Assembly: GCA_022592435.1 (NCBI GenBank)
Contig: JABYQS010000234.1
Coordinates: 1-49,428 of the forward strand
From: Cerioporus squamosus
Lineage: Eukaryota; Basidiomycota; Agaricomycetes; Polyporales; Polyporaceae
Reading direction: 5' to 3'
DNA length: 49,428 nucleotides
The notes beneath the pieces were generated by a model. That model was not told where the DNA came from. It saw only the letters and a program-made list of their open reading frames with translations, and did no database searches. The position numbers and the translations under genes were made by a program. Numbering within the stretch: position 1 is the stretch's first letter; each line of letters starts with the position of its first letter. This document shows positions 20,401 through 32,300 of this stretch, piece after piece.

Positions 20401-23400
20401 CGCAGACACCTGGATCGCTCAGCCGTCTGTCCTTCATCCACAACCCGACCAGCATCTCACCCGCGCCCAAGTCTGACGACTTCGCCAGCCCCTCGCGCTT
20501 CCTTGCGCAACTCGTGTCGTGGGATCTTCTCTCCCGCCTTACCCCAGAACAGCTTCTGAAAGCGCTGGGCTTCGGCGATGCGGAAGTGTCCAGCGCGAGC
20601 AGCACACAGGAGCCTTTCTCGCTCGAGGATGTCGTCGGCACGGAAGTCTTCACTGGAGAGGAGTACGAGAAGTATCTGACTGCGTGTCGCCTCGTTGCCA
20701 GGCAGCTGGAGCTCAAGCCTGGCGAGCAGGCTCTCATCGTGAACGGACGGGTACGTCTATGCAGCCACTTGACCCACGCATGTACTGACGGTACCACGAA
20801 CAGGTGGTGGGACCTATGAATCCTGGCGAGTTCGTCGCTGGAGACTTCGAGACCCTCGCGGCGTACGAGCATTACACGCGCGTGAAGTCCGTGCACGAGG
20901 CGCTTCTTAACGTCTACGAGCCCTTGAAAGACGCCAGCAGGTGAGCCAGTCCTCGACTCGCCTTGGTCGCAAACAGTACTGATGTTGTTCACAGAGAGGA
21001 CGCAGCCGAGATGACAGCTATCGCGTCGTCCATCGTGTCGTCGATCCAGCTCCCTGACCCTAGCGAGGCTGGGCTGTTCAACGCTCCGCAGCGCCCGCGT
21101 CTGCGGAACTACCAGATGCTCAGCGGCGCGTACACGTATGTTCCTCCATGTCACCGTTGGGTTTCGGCAGTTGATGCTGTTTCGTAGGGCGTTCTCGATC
21201 GGAGACAACACGACTGCACTGTACCACTTCGGCGTCCTTGTCGACCCCTTGAGTGAAGCGGCGCAGAAGTGGTCGAGTTTGTTTGAGGTTCGCACTCCTT
21301 CATGTTCTAGATCGTCAAGTGTCTGATTGACCGTATCGTCCTCAGTGGATCAGCGAAATACCGGGCGTATACGTAGAGTTCCATGTCAACCCGACGAGAT
21401 ACAACGAGGTACGACGTCCCATTCTGATCTAATAGAAGGAGAGTCGCTCATTCCGGCTCAGCTTCCGCTCAAACGCTTCTATCGCTACAACCTGCTACCT
21501 CGACTTGCCTTCGATGACAACGGGTACGTCGCGGTTGCATATCCTCTTGTCAAATGCTCACCAATCTATGCGCAGGAACGAAGTGCATGCAAAGACTACA
21601 TTCACGAACCTGCCTCTGGAGCCCATCTACACCCTTGCTATGGATACCCCCCAGTCCTGGCTCCTCAGGCCCCGCGAAGCGCTCTACGACCTCGATAACA
21701 TTCAACTCGGCATGCTCTCTCCGCGAGACCGCACACAGGGTCTGAAGGCCGTCTTCGACCTGGACTATCTCGTCGTGGAAGGCCACGCCCGCGAAAGCGC
21801 CACGAACGCGCCTCCGCGGGGTCTCCAGCTGCAGCTCGTCACCAGCAACTCGACCCCGATCGCCGACACGCTCGTCATGGCTAACCTCGGATATGTTCAG
21901 TTCAAGACTAAGCCCGGGGTGTACAGGCTGGAGATTCGTCCTGGTCGCGGAAGGGAGATCTTCGAGATGGAGAGCGTGGGTAACGAGGGGTGGAACAGTC
22001 CTAGTGTGGAGGAGGCCGGTGATGAAGTGACCGTGACGAGCTTCGAGGGCGTCACCCTCTACCCGCGACTGGCGCGCTTGCCTGGGATGGAGAATGTCGA
22101 CGTTTTGCAGGTCCATAGTGAGGTTCATCATGAGGCGGGTCTCGTGGAGAACCTCGTGTCAAAGTGAGCACATCGTTGCCGCTCTAAGTAATACCAAGCT
22201 AACGTTCTTGCAGGGTTACGTCGCTGTTCGGTTCCATGCAGAAGGAAGAGAAGGCAGTGGTGCCCGTAGACGACGGTCAGGCCGAGATCAATATCTTCAC
22301 GGTCGCCTCAGGCCATCTGTACGAGGTGAGAAGGGGACATCAGGCTATGCGGACACTGGCTGACGCGTACGTTAGCGTTTCGCATCCATCATGATTCTCA
22401 GTGTCCTCCGCCACACGAAGAGCACTGTGAAGTTCTGGTTCATCGAGAACTTCCTGTCTCCCTCCTTCCTGGTACGTACCTGACTCGCTCTCGTGCGAAC
22501 ATCCACTCACCATACTTTGCAGGAGTTCATACCTCACTTCGCCGCGGAGTATGGCTTCCAGTATGAGCTCATCACGTACAAGTGGCCGTCGTGGCTTCGC
22601 GCCCAGAAGGAGAAGCAGCGCATCATCTGGGCGTACAAGATCCTATTCCTCGATGTTCTCTTCCCAATGGACCTCAAGAAGGTCATCTTCGTCGACGCCG
22701 ACCAGATTGTCCGGACAGATCTCAAGGAGCTCGTTGAATTGGACCTTCACGGCGCTCCTTATGGGTACACCCCGATGGGCGATGACAACCCTGACACGGA
22801 GGGCTTCCGGTTCTGGAAGACGGGGTACTGGAAGGACTTCCTCCGTGGACTACCGTACCACATCAGGTCAGTCATTATCGTTCGCTGTCTGACTATCCCC
22901 GTGGCTCAACAAGAGACAGTGCTCTCTATGTAGTCGATCTCGTACGATTCCGTGAGGTAAGTCGTGCTCGTGTACGATGTGCTTGACTTCGTTTCGCTAA
23001 CACCGTCAATAGTTGGCAGCAGGAGTAAGTCACTTCATCCCCGTTCAACCTACGATTGCAAACCTCGCCCTGTAGGACATGTTACGCGGCCACTACCAGC
23101 AATTGTCAGCCGACCCCAACTCCTTGGCAAACCTCGATCAAGGTACGGCTTTACGCGTTCGACCGCATGCGATGGTGGCAGCTGACGGTCATCCTCCATA
23201 GATCTGCCTAACAATCTGCAGCGCGAGGTCCCGATTGTGAGTAGCTGTTTGACAGGACGGTCGACCGTTAGCTGACTATTCGATAGTTCTCGCTACCAGA
23301 AGATTGGCTATGGGTGAGTCAACTACATGGGACCGCAATCGAATCTCGAGCTAACGCGCGACCGGGTGCTACAAGTGCGAGACATGGTGTACGTGCGACG

Positions 23401-23693
23401 CTGTTGCCGTCGAGACATTTTGTTGACTCTACTACTCTTCACAGGTAGCAAGGATCGTCTGCATCGCGCGAAGACGATTGATCTATGCCAGAACCCTCTT
23501 ACAGTACGTGGTGTATCCGGATGCCCATCGAAGGACACGCTGACTCTGGCCGCAACAGAAAGAACCCAAGCTTGACCGAGCCAGACAGATTCCCGAGTGG
23601 GAGGTGTACGACTCAGAGATTGCTGAGTTTGCTCGTAAACTACGAGAAGGCCGCGCCGGTGGCAGTGAGGTACCCAAGCACGACGAGCTCTGA
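17416..23693 (+). CDS. UGGT: UDP-glucose:glycoprotein glucosyltransferase (ER folding sensor)
   Basis: This enzyme reglucosylates N-glycans of misfolded glycoproteins in the ER lumen so that they rebind calnexin. I traced 29 exons whose phases all agree, giving 1552 residues, the usual family length. The start at 17416 gives a signal peptide ([18 protein letters not shown]) followed by [20 protein letters not shown], typical of the mature N-terminus. The large folding-sensor region (thioredoxin-like and beta domains) spans roughly residues 30–1240. The C-terminal GT24 catalytic domain includes [14 protein letters not shown] (exon 22523–22866), [14 protein letters not shown] and NLDQDLPNN. The protein ends KHDEL, the ER-retrieval signal HDEL. 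Near the 3' end are micro-exons of 12 nt (23013–23024), 27 nt (23287–23313) and 13 nt (23376–23388). Introns are 48–119 nt, the longest being the first. The gene appears fully intact. Confidence 0.95.
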
Positions 23694-24101
23694 TGTAGGG
23701 GCAAACAGGGACATAACTTATATATTCGCTCAATCGGCGCGGATGGCCCCGGAGACGCAGCATGCTCAAATACCGGCGCAATCATGTCAACGTGCACACT
23801 GCGAGTTCTGACTCGATATCATACCTATGTCCAAAACGCAGGAGATCATAACATGCAGGCCTGGATGACGCCCCGTGCCCTCGCCCGTCGCGCACGGCAT
23901 ACTTAGACGACCTGAAGCAAGTTGTGGGCGCTTATTCAGGAGTCCTATGACCACCGCGCTGTATTCAACAGTTGTGGGAAGCAGTGAGCGTGTACTCAAG
24001 CCGCTGTGCAAGGCCGCCGTAAGATCTGTACTTACCTCACACCATCCGACCTGGAGTCCCGGACAAGGTCTCGCCGTCTCGGTGTGTCCAGTTCATCCAG
24101 G
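23694..24101. other. Intergenic, no gene seen
   Basis: This short spacer follows the HDEL stop and precedes the F-box start, with both genes on the plus strand. It should hold the 3' end of the first and the promoter of the second. No clear TATA box is seen. Confidence 0.5.
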
Positions 24102-27100
24102 ATGGACACATTACAAGTCTCAATGGAGCTATGGGAACGAATCATCGACCTCGTCGGTATCGAAAGCAATACAGACCCCATCGCCTACTACCCCACTATC
24201 CGAACATGTTGCCTGGTCTGTCCCCTTTGGCTCCCTCGGTCGCGATACAACCTCTACCATACGGTCTCCATTACCGAACAGCTCTCCAGGTCCGGACTGA
24301 ATCTGGTCCACTGCCTTGCACGGACGGTGCGCGAGAGAGCTGACCTCGCTTTCCTGATCAACGAGCTGCACGTCCAACCGAAGACCCTTGGACGAGCTGT
24401 ACCACTTGTTGTCGCAATGGGACCAGGGAGTTGGGCGAGCTCGATGGTCTCCCTCCGCAGTCTCAAACTCATTGGGGTTGGTTGGCACCCTGTGCTGTAC
24501 AACACGGCCATCTCGCGCTTCCCTGCGCCTGTTCACTTGGAGCTCCGGCGTGTTGCCTTCGACTCAGCGTCAAGCCTGTTCCACCTCATCTGGAGCCTCC
24601 CGCATCTCGAGTGCGTGAATTTGCATCACATCACCATCCCCAAACTGTCCCAGATGAAATCGGCGAGAATCTGCTCAACATGCCCAAAAACTGCGATGGG
24701 TAGCCTGACGGAACTATCGATATCGGTGCGCACCTTCCGCTCTACATATGCATGCCTACTCACGCGTCGCGGTAAGGGTATTCTTGCCGACGCAGAGCAC
24801 TTTCCACCGCCCGGAGCATTTGGTACGGCCCTTCGAAAGGTGTCCCTTGAGTTCTCTTCCAAGCATTGGCATAGGAGTACGTCTGTGGCTCCTACCCATC
24901 ACCTCAATACCGTTGACATCATGTGCTCTATGCAACCCTCAGCGCGACTCCGCGAACTACTGCTGACGTCGACCACGCTGGAAGAGTTCCACGCCCGCAT
25001 CTGCCTGAGTGATGGGGAAACACCTCCGGATCGCGTGTGCTCGGAAATGATGTCTCTGTTGTCGAAGAGGAGCACTACCAGACTGGTGAAGCTGAATCTC
25101 CGTCCGACCTCATTCGTGAGGGGTGGCTATGGAGTGAGTCGCTCGAGGATGGCAGACGCCCTTCTCTCTCTGAGTCCGCCGCCATCTTCCGGGGAGCTGT
25201 TAGAGGTCAAGTTATCGCTCTTCGACGAAACTGTCATACACGATTCTGTCTGGTGGTCTACCACCCTGTCAAGCCGACGACCCCGACACTGGGGTGATGT
25301 CCTAGTCGATGTTCAGCAGTCGTGTAAGCTATCTCTCTCACTGCAGCCCATCACACTGATTCATCCGCACCTCCGCACTTGAAGATGTTCAGGAACTGTG
25401 GCTCCGCGAACCGGATCCGCCTGCCGAAGTGAGTCGAAATGCATATCATCGGATCTCAGGCTCATCTAGTCCGGGTTTCTTCCTCCTGACAGCGACCTCT
25501 GCGCAAGAAAGCGCTGCTTGTTGGCGTTCAGTACGGCCACGAGCAGGAAGTGGGTTCATCGCACGCCATTAGAGATGTGAAGCGGTTCTGGGAGCTGCTC
25601 ATCTGTAACTCCTTCATATGCGACATGTGAAGGACGGTGTGGCTGACGACCTCCCAGCCCGATTCAACTACCGTCCAGAGGATATCGCAGTGCTGGTGTC
25701 GGAAGAGGGCTTTGACTGTTCGCTTTCTCCAACCAGGGAGCACATAGTACGTGACACATTTTCTCTAACCATGTCAGAACCTGATCGTCGTCACTGCTAG
25801 CTCAATGAGATTGAAATCCTGGTTTCCGAGTTCCAAGACGGTGATCGCCTCGTATTTTTCTGTGAGTGATCTCAGTTGTTAATCGTTGATGAGATGTAAT
25901 GGTCGATGCCTGCATTCCAGACTATGGTGATACAATGCAGCTCTCCAACCAAGACTTCGCATCGGAAGACGGGTTTGATGAAGGTACGTATGGTATTGAC
26001 CTGTCCCTTTCGCTCGCGCATGCATTCACAATGCCCACAGCCCTAATTCCTATCGACTACACGGAGGACAACGGCAAAACCATACTGGATAACGAGCTCC
26101 GTGGACGTCTCGTGGACGTCCTCCCAGCTGGGGTGAAGCTCTCCGCCATATTCGACTCCCATTCTACCGCCGCTACACTGCTCGACCTGGAACACTATAC
26201 ATGCAACAACGTATACGTGCCCTGGGTAGATGAATATCCCGCAATGAGAGGAAACGCGCCAAGGCGTAGCGGGCCAGCTCCGGGCGGGGCGAACGCCTAT
26301 GAACCAGAGGCGTCTCGTCCAGATAGAACGGCGCATGCGTATTCCCGGCCTTGGAAGCCATCGTCCGAACATGAGGCTGATCCTGGTATCCACTCGGGAC
26401 CGCATTCCACGCCCGTTCACCAACCCGGAGACTCCCCATTCCCAGGCCCCGCCCTGGTCGACGAGGAGGTCAGAGTAAAGCCTGCACGGCGCGACGGTAG
26501 ACCGCTCGAGCGCAGTCATTCTGAGAGCGCTCTACCTTCGTTACCAGCCTCTCCATTCACGCCGACAGGGGTTTTCGGAGGCGTCATTGCTGCAAGCCCG
26601 GAGCCTATGGATTCATGCGATGGATGGTGCGAAGTGAACTCTGCGCTTGGCAGCAACAGCGTGGTACGTATGCCCGATTATGACCCCCGAAGTCCAGGCT
26701 TCTGACCTAACGTAATTATGACGGCGCGTCTCTCAAACAGATCTCCCTCTGCGGGTCTCTCGAGAGCGGAAGGTACAGCTTCGCACAGGTACGCACGCGT
26801 TGCCCAGTTCATGTCATAATAGGGGTACGGACTCACCGTGACGGTTTGTTGCATCGACAGTTGCTTATGGACGTACTCGGTACGCGACCGCCTACCCTTT
26901 CGCGGTGGATACATGTACAGGTGCTGAAGCTGCTTTCATACTCACACAGAAGAAGACGTAGCCCGTTCCTATAGAGAAGTCCTGCAGGCGGTGCTGTACG
27001 CTCTTCCTCTCTCGTGAGTCTCGAGCTCCCGAGCTTGCTAACATCGGCCACGCTCCCAGGCACAAGATGTATACCGCGGAGAGAAGAAGCAGTGTTAGCC

Positions 27101-27302
27101 GTTTTGGCTTTCTACAGTGGGCGCAGCCTTTGGTATGTCATTACCACCATCTGTATAGGTTAGTCGCTCACCATCGTCCTGGACAGATGGGGAGCTCACG
27201 TCCCATGGTCAGTCCGTTCATTTCACCTCCGTCATGATAGCCTTACTCGCTCGTGCTAACACTCTTGCACGCCAGGACATGGAAAGCATGTTCATTCTCT
27301 GA
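24102..27302 (+). CDS. Candidate fusion: F-box/LRR-like protein joined to a catalytically dead caspase-like domain
   Basis: Exons: 24102–25323, 25385–25428, 25493–25604, 25658–25746, 25801–25861, 25921–25983, 26041–26663, 26741–26788, 26861–26879, 26950–27013, 27060–27132, 27187–27207 and 27276–27302. All phases agree, giving 821 residues. Residues 8–60 are an F-box (MELWERIIDLV, RTCCLVCPLWLPRSRYNLYH). Residues to about 407 are leucine-rich as in polypore F-box proteins, which recruit substrates to SCF ubiquitin ligases. From residue 423 there is a basidiomycete metacaspase-like domain: KKALLVGVQYGHEQE, EDIAVLVSEEGF, VFFYYGDTMQ, IPIDYTEDNGKTI, AIFDSHSTAATLLDLEHY, with a Pro-rich insertion and the typical short C-terminus. 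The expected AGH before GDTMQ and the Cys of DSCHSG are absent. If the 61-nt intron (25324–25384) is not used, the F-box protein ends at 25382 and the caspase-like exons lack a visible start codon. Confidence 0.7.
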
Positions 27303-27505
27303 AAACCGGACTACTCGCGGTTCTTGTTACGATTCGTTCTACAGCCGGGCCACATGCCTAATCAAACAAATGAACAAGCTGAGTGGTGCTATGAGGTGAA
27401 GACAAGAGACCGGATGAGCGTCTACATCTCGGGCATCGATGACGAGGGAACGGAGTTTACGTACCGAGACTACTATGTATTCGAGATGTCCACAGGAGAG
27501 GACAT

Positions 27506-28009
27506 TCAGATCAAAGGGAAGAGGCACCACAGTGCGTACACGAAGACCACAACAGCCCGACCAGTCATTCCCGGCGGGCTGAGCCCAGACGCAGAGCCAA
27601 ACAGGAGCACATTCTTGCCGATGGTTCCGTTCACGCATCGCACCAGGTCCATGTCCACATTCGTCGGCAGCGAGACAGGCTTCGCGTTCGCGTCGCCCGC
27701 CAGCGCCGCGGTGTTGTTGTACCCGTCGAGCGTGAGCACGACGCTGCTCGCGCGGTAGTACTGGACCGCCTCCTCCGGACGAGGGTCCGTCCCGTTGCCG
27801 TTGAACCGGTACGGGCCGCGGGAGTTCAAAGTGAGCATGTCCCAGCAGTCGCCCTTCCCAGTCGAGTTGTACTGGTCGATGGAGGCTATCAGCGAGGTGA
27901 CCATCGCGTTGTCGGAGATGATGTGCAGGGTGGTGTTGGATCTGTTGGACGTGTACACCGCTCGCATCTCCACACCGCCGGGCCGCGTCGAGTTGCTCGG
28001 GTCGCCGTA
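27506..28009 (-). pseudogene. C-terminal half of a GPI-anchored-type protein gene split by a transposon
   Basis: Reading from 28009, the sequence YGDPSNSTRPGG, the SDNAMVTSLIASI stretch, VQYYRASSVVLTLDGYN and AALAGDANA matches exon 3 of the intact paralogue (38701–38228) from its first codon. It ends in a hydrophobic tail (VVVFVYALWCLFPLI) preceded by small residues, as for GPI attachment. Several N-glycosylation sequons are present. The first codon abuts the transposon end at 28010. The matching N-terminal half lies on the other side of the transposon (36658–37279). The half has no promoter or start of its own. Confidence 0.85.
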
Positions 28010-28024
28010 CTACACCACCGGGTG
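28010..28024 (+). repeat. Left terminal inverted repeat of the 8.65-kb transposon
   Basis: CTACACCACCGGGTG; 14 of 15 positions match the complement of 36643–36657. Homology stops after the 15th base. Confidence 0.8.
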
Positions 28025-28353
28025 AAGGCAGAGGTTGAGGCAGGGTGTAAGGCGGCGCTCACTGTAAATATATACAAATAGACCTTGCGCGCGTACCGGT
28101 GCAGTATCGACTCGGGGTTTTCCCGCCACCTTGATCTCGTACTGCTGCGATCCCGACTCCGTATTGTCCTGCATACTCTATTTGTGCTCTCACCGACTAC
28201 CTCTCGTTGGCCTCGACTCCATACTGAGATCATGAAGCTCGCTTTCTTTGTAATGCACTCAGTCTCCCGTCATCAGCGCTCCATTTCTTGGCCCTGGACT
28301 TGAAGGTTCGCCTTCCTCAAGTCAGCTCGTCGCCTCCCGTCGTAACAGCAAGA

Positions 28354-29049
28354 ATGTCCCTATACGGCTCGGATGACTACGAGCCTTCGCAACTGGACAA
28401 TCTCGCCACAAGCACGGGCTGGGAGTCGCCACCCGTACGCCGGAGCACGCGAGTCTCGACAGCAGGAGGTCGGAACAGTGAGTACGTACATGCAACCGCC
28501 AAGTCTGAGCGCGGGCGAACACTGACACTTATGTGGTAGATTCTTCGACGCTGGAGGCGCGCTCGATTCTCAGACAACAGACTCCCAGTATGTGGATGCA
28601 CTGTATGTGCCGGATGGGTTGGACGCAGGTCAACATCTCGGTGAGAGTACGCGCAACCCCCTTCTAATGCCTGTCTTCAGACAGTTCTACAGATACGAAG
28701 GACACTGGAGTGCAGACCGACGGCAGTGGTTGCTGCGCATGCGATACTACAGGTCAGTCCGATTGCGTTTGGTTCAATGCATTCTGACCATGCATTCCTG
28801 CATATCCCAGAATCTCTCCAGGGCTGTCGCACATGTGACTCGTTGCGCGCGCAACTGGAGATAATGCAGGCAGCATACAACGCCCTTGAGGAGCGACTGG
28901 AGCAGGCTTGCGGGATTCTCAGTGACCCAATCGACGTGCTCGATCCGACTGAGCAGTCGCAAGTCATACTCAACTTGCAAGACTTCCGGTGTACTGGCGA
29001 TGCATCCGACTGGTACCCGAGCAGGTGCGCTCGCATTGGCACTTGGTAG
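28354..29049 (+). CDS. Transposon-carried hypothetical protein with C-terminal helix
   Basis: Four exons (28354–28481, 28540–28640, 28681–28752, 28811–29049) keep phase and give 179 residues. The N-terminus is polar (MSLYGSDDYEPSQLDNLATS). Then come an acidic/Thr-rich stretch and a Cys cluster (GCCACD, GCRTCDS) that might bind a metal. A predicted helix or coiled coil follows (LRAQLEIMQAAYNALEERLE) and then a conserved-looking DPIDVLDPTEQSQVILNLQDF. It lies inside the transposon upstream of the transposase gene on the same strand, so it is probably an accessory protein of the element. An extra splice at 29029 could extend it. Not recognised. Confidence 0.55.
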
Positions 29050-29384
29050 ATAGGCTGCTGTGATAATGGCTGACGTCGGCATCTGGCAGTGCCTCGTACG
29101 GTGGATGTGAGGGAGGTATTTTGGGGAGGTCGCGGCGGCGCATACAGGAGGGTGCAGAGGACGGTACGCGTTCTTTCAAGAAGTGCAAACAAGCACCGTA
29201 GTTTCGTCTCGTGTTGCTCCTACACAAATTCAAAACGCTCCTGCCTTGTCAAAGGCCTGAATGTAAAGTGTGTGTGCTTCGAAAGCGGGTGTACAGCGAA
29301 CGCAGCCTGGTGCCCCTTCAGTAGACGCTCGAGGCTCGGCGGCTCGCGCCCGCCCCTCCTCCTCTTCTATCCCTTCCAGCGTGT

Positions 29385-32300
29385 ATGTTCACGACGAGTG
29401 TGTTCATGTCTGGCTTCCGGCGGGTAAAAGGTGTGTGGGCTTTCACGCTGGATTGTGTTATGCACTCACAAGCATCGCGATTTGCGCAGACTTTGAGATT
29501 GACGGCGGCAATGGCAGATGCAAGCTCTGCTCGACAAAATGGATGAAACTGGGCAATCTGCGTGCACACGAGGCTCAAAAGGGTCACCAGGAGAACGTTG
29601 CGAGGGAGCTGGTCTTGGAAGAAGAACACCGAGTAGCTCAGTCCCGAGTTCACAACGCGACGCAGTCCGAGTCACCTGGCCCCTGTTCAGCCTCTGACTT
29701 CTCCGGGGCATATCGGCAGGCGACCGTCGAGGACTGCACTGAAGAAGACGATGCCGCCTTCTCATGGTATGAATCACGGCCATGGAGAGAGCACGCACAA
29801 AGTACATTCGACGCGCAAGATCGCGAAAGCGACATCAGTGCCGACCTCCGGGCTGCGTTGGACGGACGAGTCGAGTTTACGACAGGCGAGGGCTTTGCCA
29901 TACCGGGTCTCTCTGAAGTAACACTGGAGGATGTCCTGGGAGGAGCGGGTCTGTTTGAAGTCATCTCCGGGGACGAGGAGTGGCCTGCTATGGACATTTC
30001 GTCAGGTGTACCCAGTGATGGAGAAGTCGAAGGTATGTGTCTTTGTCGTCATGACGTTCACTTCACAATAGTCTCACACACGAATATCTTATACAGGGTA
30101 CATTCCAACGGCTGAAGAGATGTCCGACACGGTCTTTGGAACGCGTGGGGCCCGAGAGAGCTTTTTCCCATACCCAGATCACGGTGTAAGTCCACCCACC
30201 TGCCAGCTCACAATGCGAGCCAGAGCTTACATGTGCCGTGTCTAGATGATGCGGACAGACATCTTATTCAGTTCGCCACACCTCAAGTTCTCTCGGGCCC
30301 AGCAGGAGGCTATCCTGGCATGGGGAAAAGCGATGGGTGGTCGCGACATTCCATCACTGTACCGTTTAGACAAATTCCAGCGGGAGGCTCTCGAGGCCGT
30401 GGGGAACCCAACCGTCAAGGTTGGCACAGCGTCTGGTAACGTCTTCTATATGAATTCGATCCGGGAGATCTTGAGGAAGGTATGTGCAACAATCCGAGTA
30501 CCGCTTCTATGCAGATCACACTGACGAGGAGGCATGTTCTCCTACAGCATTACGCTCATCCTGAGACGCGCCGGAAAATTCGGAAGTATCCTGAGTTCAC
30601 AGGAGCTCGGGTCTCCGAGGTCTGGCACTCCGAGAAGTGGCTTGTCGACGCGCCGGATGCGATCCTGACCCCAATGATCCGACATCAAGGGCAAGACTAC
30701 TATGTGAACGAGCTGGCCGCTTGCGCAGGCGGACGTTGGTTCATTCCAACACGCTTCTTTGAGATGAACGGGGAGATGTGGGCGAAAGGGCATGCCGCAT
30801 CAAGCACTCCGGTATGTCCTGTGATGCGTCCGGCTCCGAGCAGCCGCTGACGAGTGTTTACTCATGCAGGCAGGTATTCTCGTGAATGAGGAGCCTTCTG
30901 TGTGTCCGTGTAAGAACTTCGAGGCCTCATGGCCACAGGTCGAGAAACGCAGCAATGGAAGCGTGCCGTTCTCCGGTGAGTTACGGACTGTTCCGGCATG
31001 TGTCTCAAAGTTATCATATTCTGACATGAGCGCGTCGGGTGCAGTGACTTCTTCGAAGTACGCAGCTGCAATGCCGAATCCAGATCGTGCTATTGCTGCG
31101 GGTCTCGAATGGGAGTGCCTGCCTTTGATCGTGTTCATTGACGACGTGTCCGGGAATACGAGCAAACAGTGGAACGTACATTATTCCTCATATATGTCCA
31201 ACGGAGGGCTCCCTCGGGCGGACTTGGAAAAGGATGGCAACATACACTTTGTGGCGACATCCCCTCATGCGTCCCCGATGGAGATCATCGAGGCGGTGTG
31301 CGACGAATTCAAGTTCGTTGTTGATTCCCACCTCGCCTTCCTCAATCCTGTATACACTGACAACCTGCTATTACAGGAAGGCTGGAGGAAGTACTCCGAT
31401 ACGAGCCTGGGATTCTGTCAATAACCGCTACGTCCTCGTGCGGCCTTGGCTGCTATTTCTGCCGGGAGACAATCCCATGCAAGCGGAGCTGTGCAGTCAC
31501 ATCGGACTGAAAGGGAACTTCTTCTGTCGTTGTTGCCATGCGGGCGGTGACCAGAAGTTCAAAGCTTCTGATGAAGGTTATCCCTCTTTGATGGTGGTGA
31601 GCATCCAGCAATGCTACAAGAATTTCGACACTGATCTCACCTGCATTCCTGAAGGTCGGTGCTCCGCGCTCGCCGGAAGAAACACGAGAAGCAATTCTGC
31701 AGCAGCTCACCATGGCGACTCGTGCGGCCGCCGAGAAACCCTTGAAGGAGATGATAACCACAACGGGAGTCAAGGACTCGTTCGCCATGCCGATCATCAA
31801 TCGTCTGCTCACCAAAGGCAAGCTTCTGCGCAAGACCACATCAGCACGGAAGGGCCTGTCACCGGAGGACGTCAATGCGCAGCTCTATGCCGATCTGATG
31901 AGGAAGAAAGATCTCACAGTTATGAACCCTTTGCTCTTGATGCCAGGTAAGCAGGCCAAGTTTCGCCGCAAGTGTCACTTCTCACTTTGGCTACAGGCTT
32001 CAATGTTCACAAAGATACACCCGTAGAGCCGCTGCACACTCACCTTCTAGGCATAGTGAAGTATTTCTGGGCGCAAACCGTCTGGGTTCTCGAGAAGCGC
32101 AGTTGCTTTGACGAATTTCAGGCCCGCCTCAACTCCCTTGCACGATCTGGCCTGAAGATCCCTAACATCATGGCCGACTACATGTGCCGCTATCGCGGAT
32201 CCCTCATCGGCAAACACTTCAAGACTATCAGTCAAATCATGGCCTTTGCCGTGAATGGGTTGGTGGACGAAGTGCTTGAACAATGCTGGTTGGCGATAGG

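Noticed and set aside
25385..25387. ATG at 25385 as the start of a separate caspase-like gene
   Set aside because: Its frame, after the next splice, reads out of phase with KKALLVGVQYG, so it cannot start that domain.
29089..29427. Extension of the first transposon gene into 29089–29427
   Set aside because: The needed exons give low-complexity sequence and overlap the start of the transposase; the simpler stop at 29049 was preferred.
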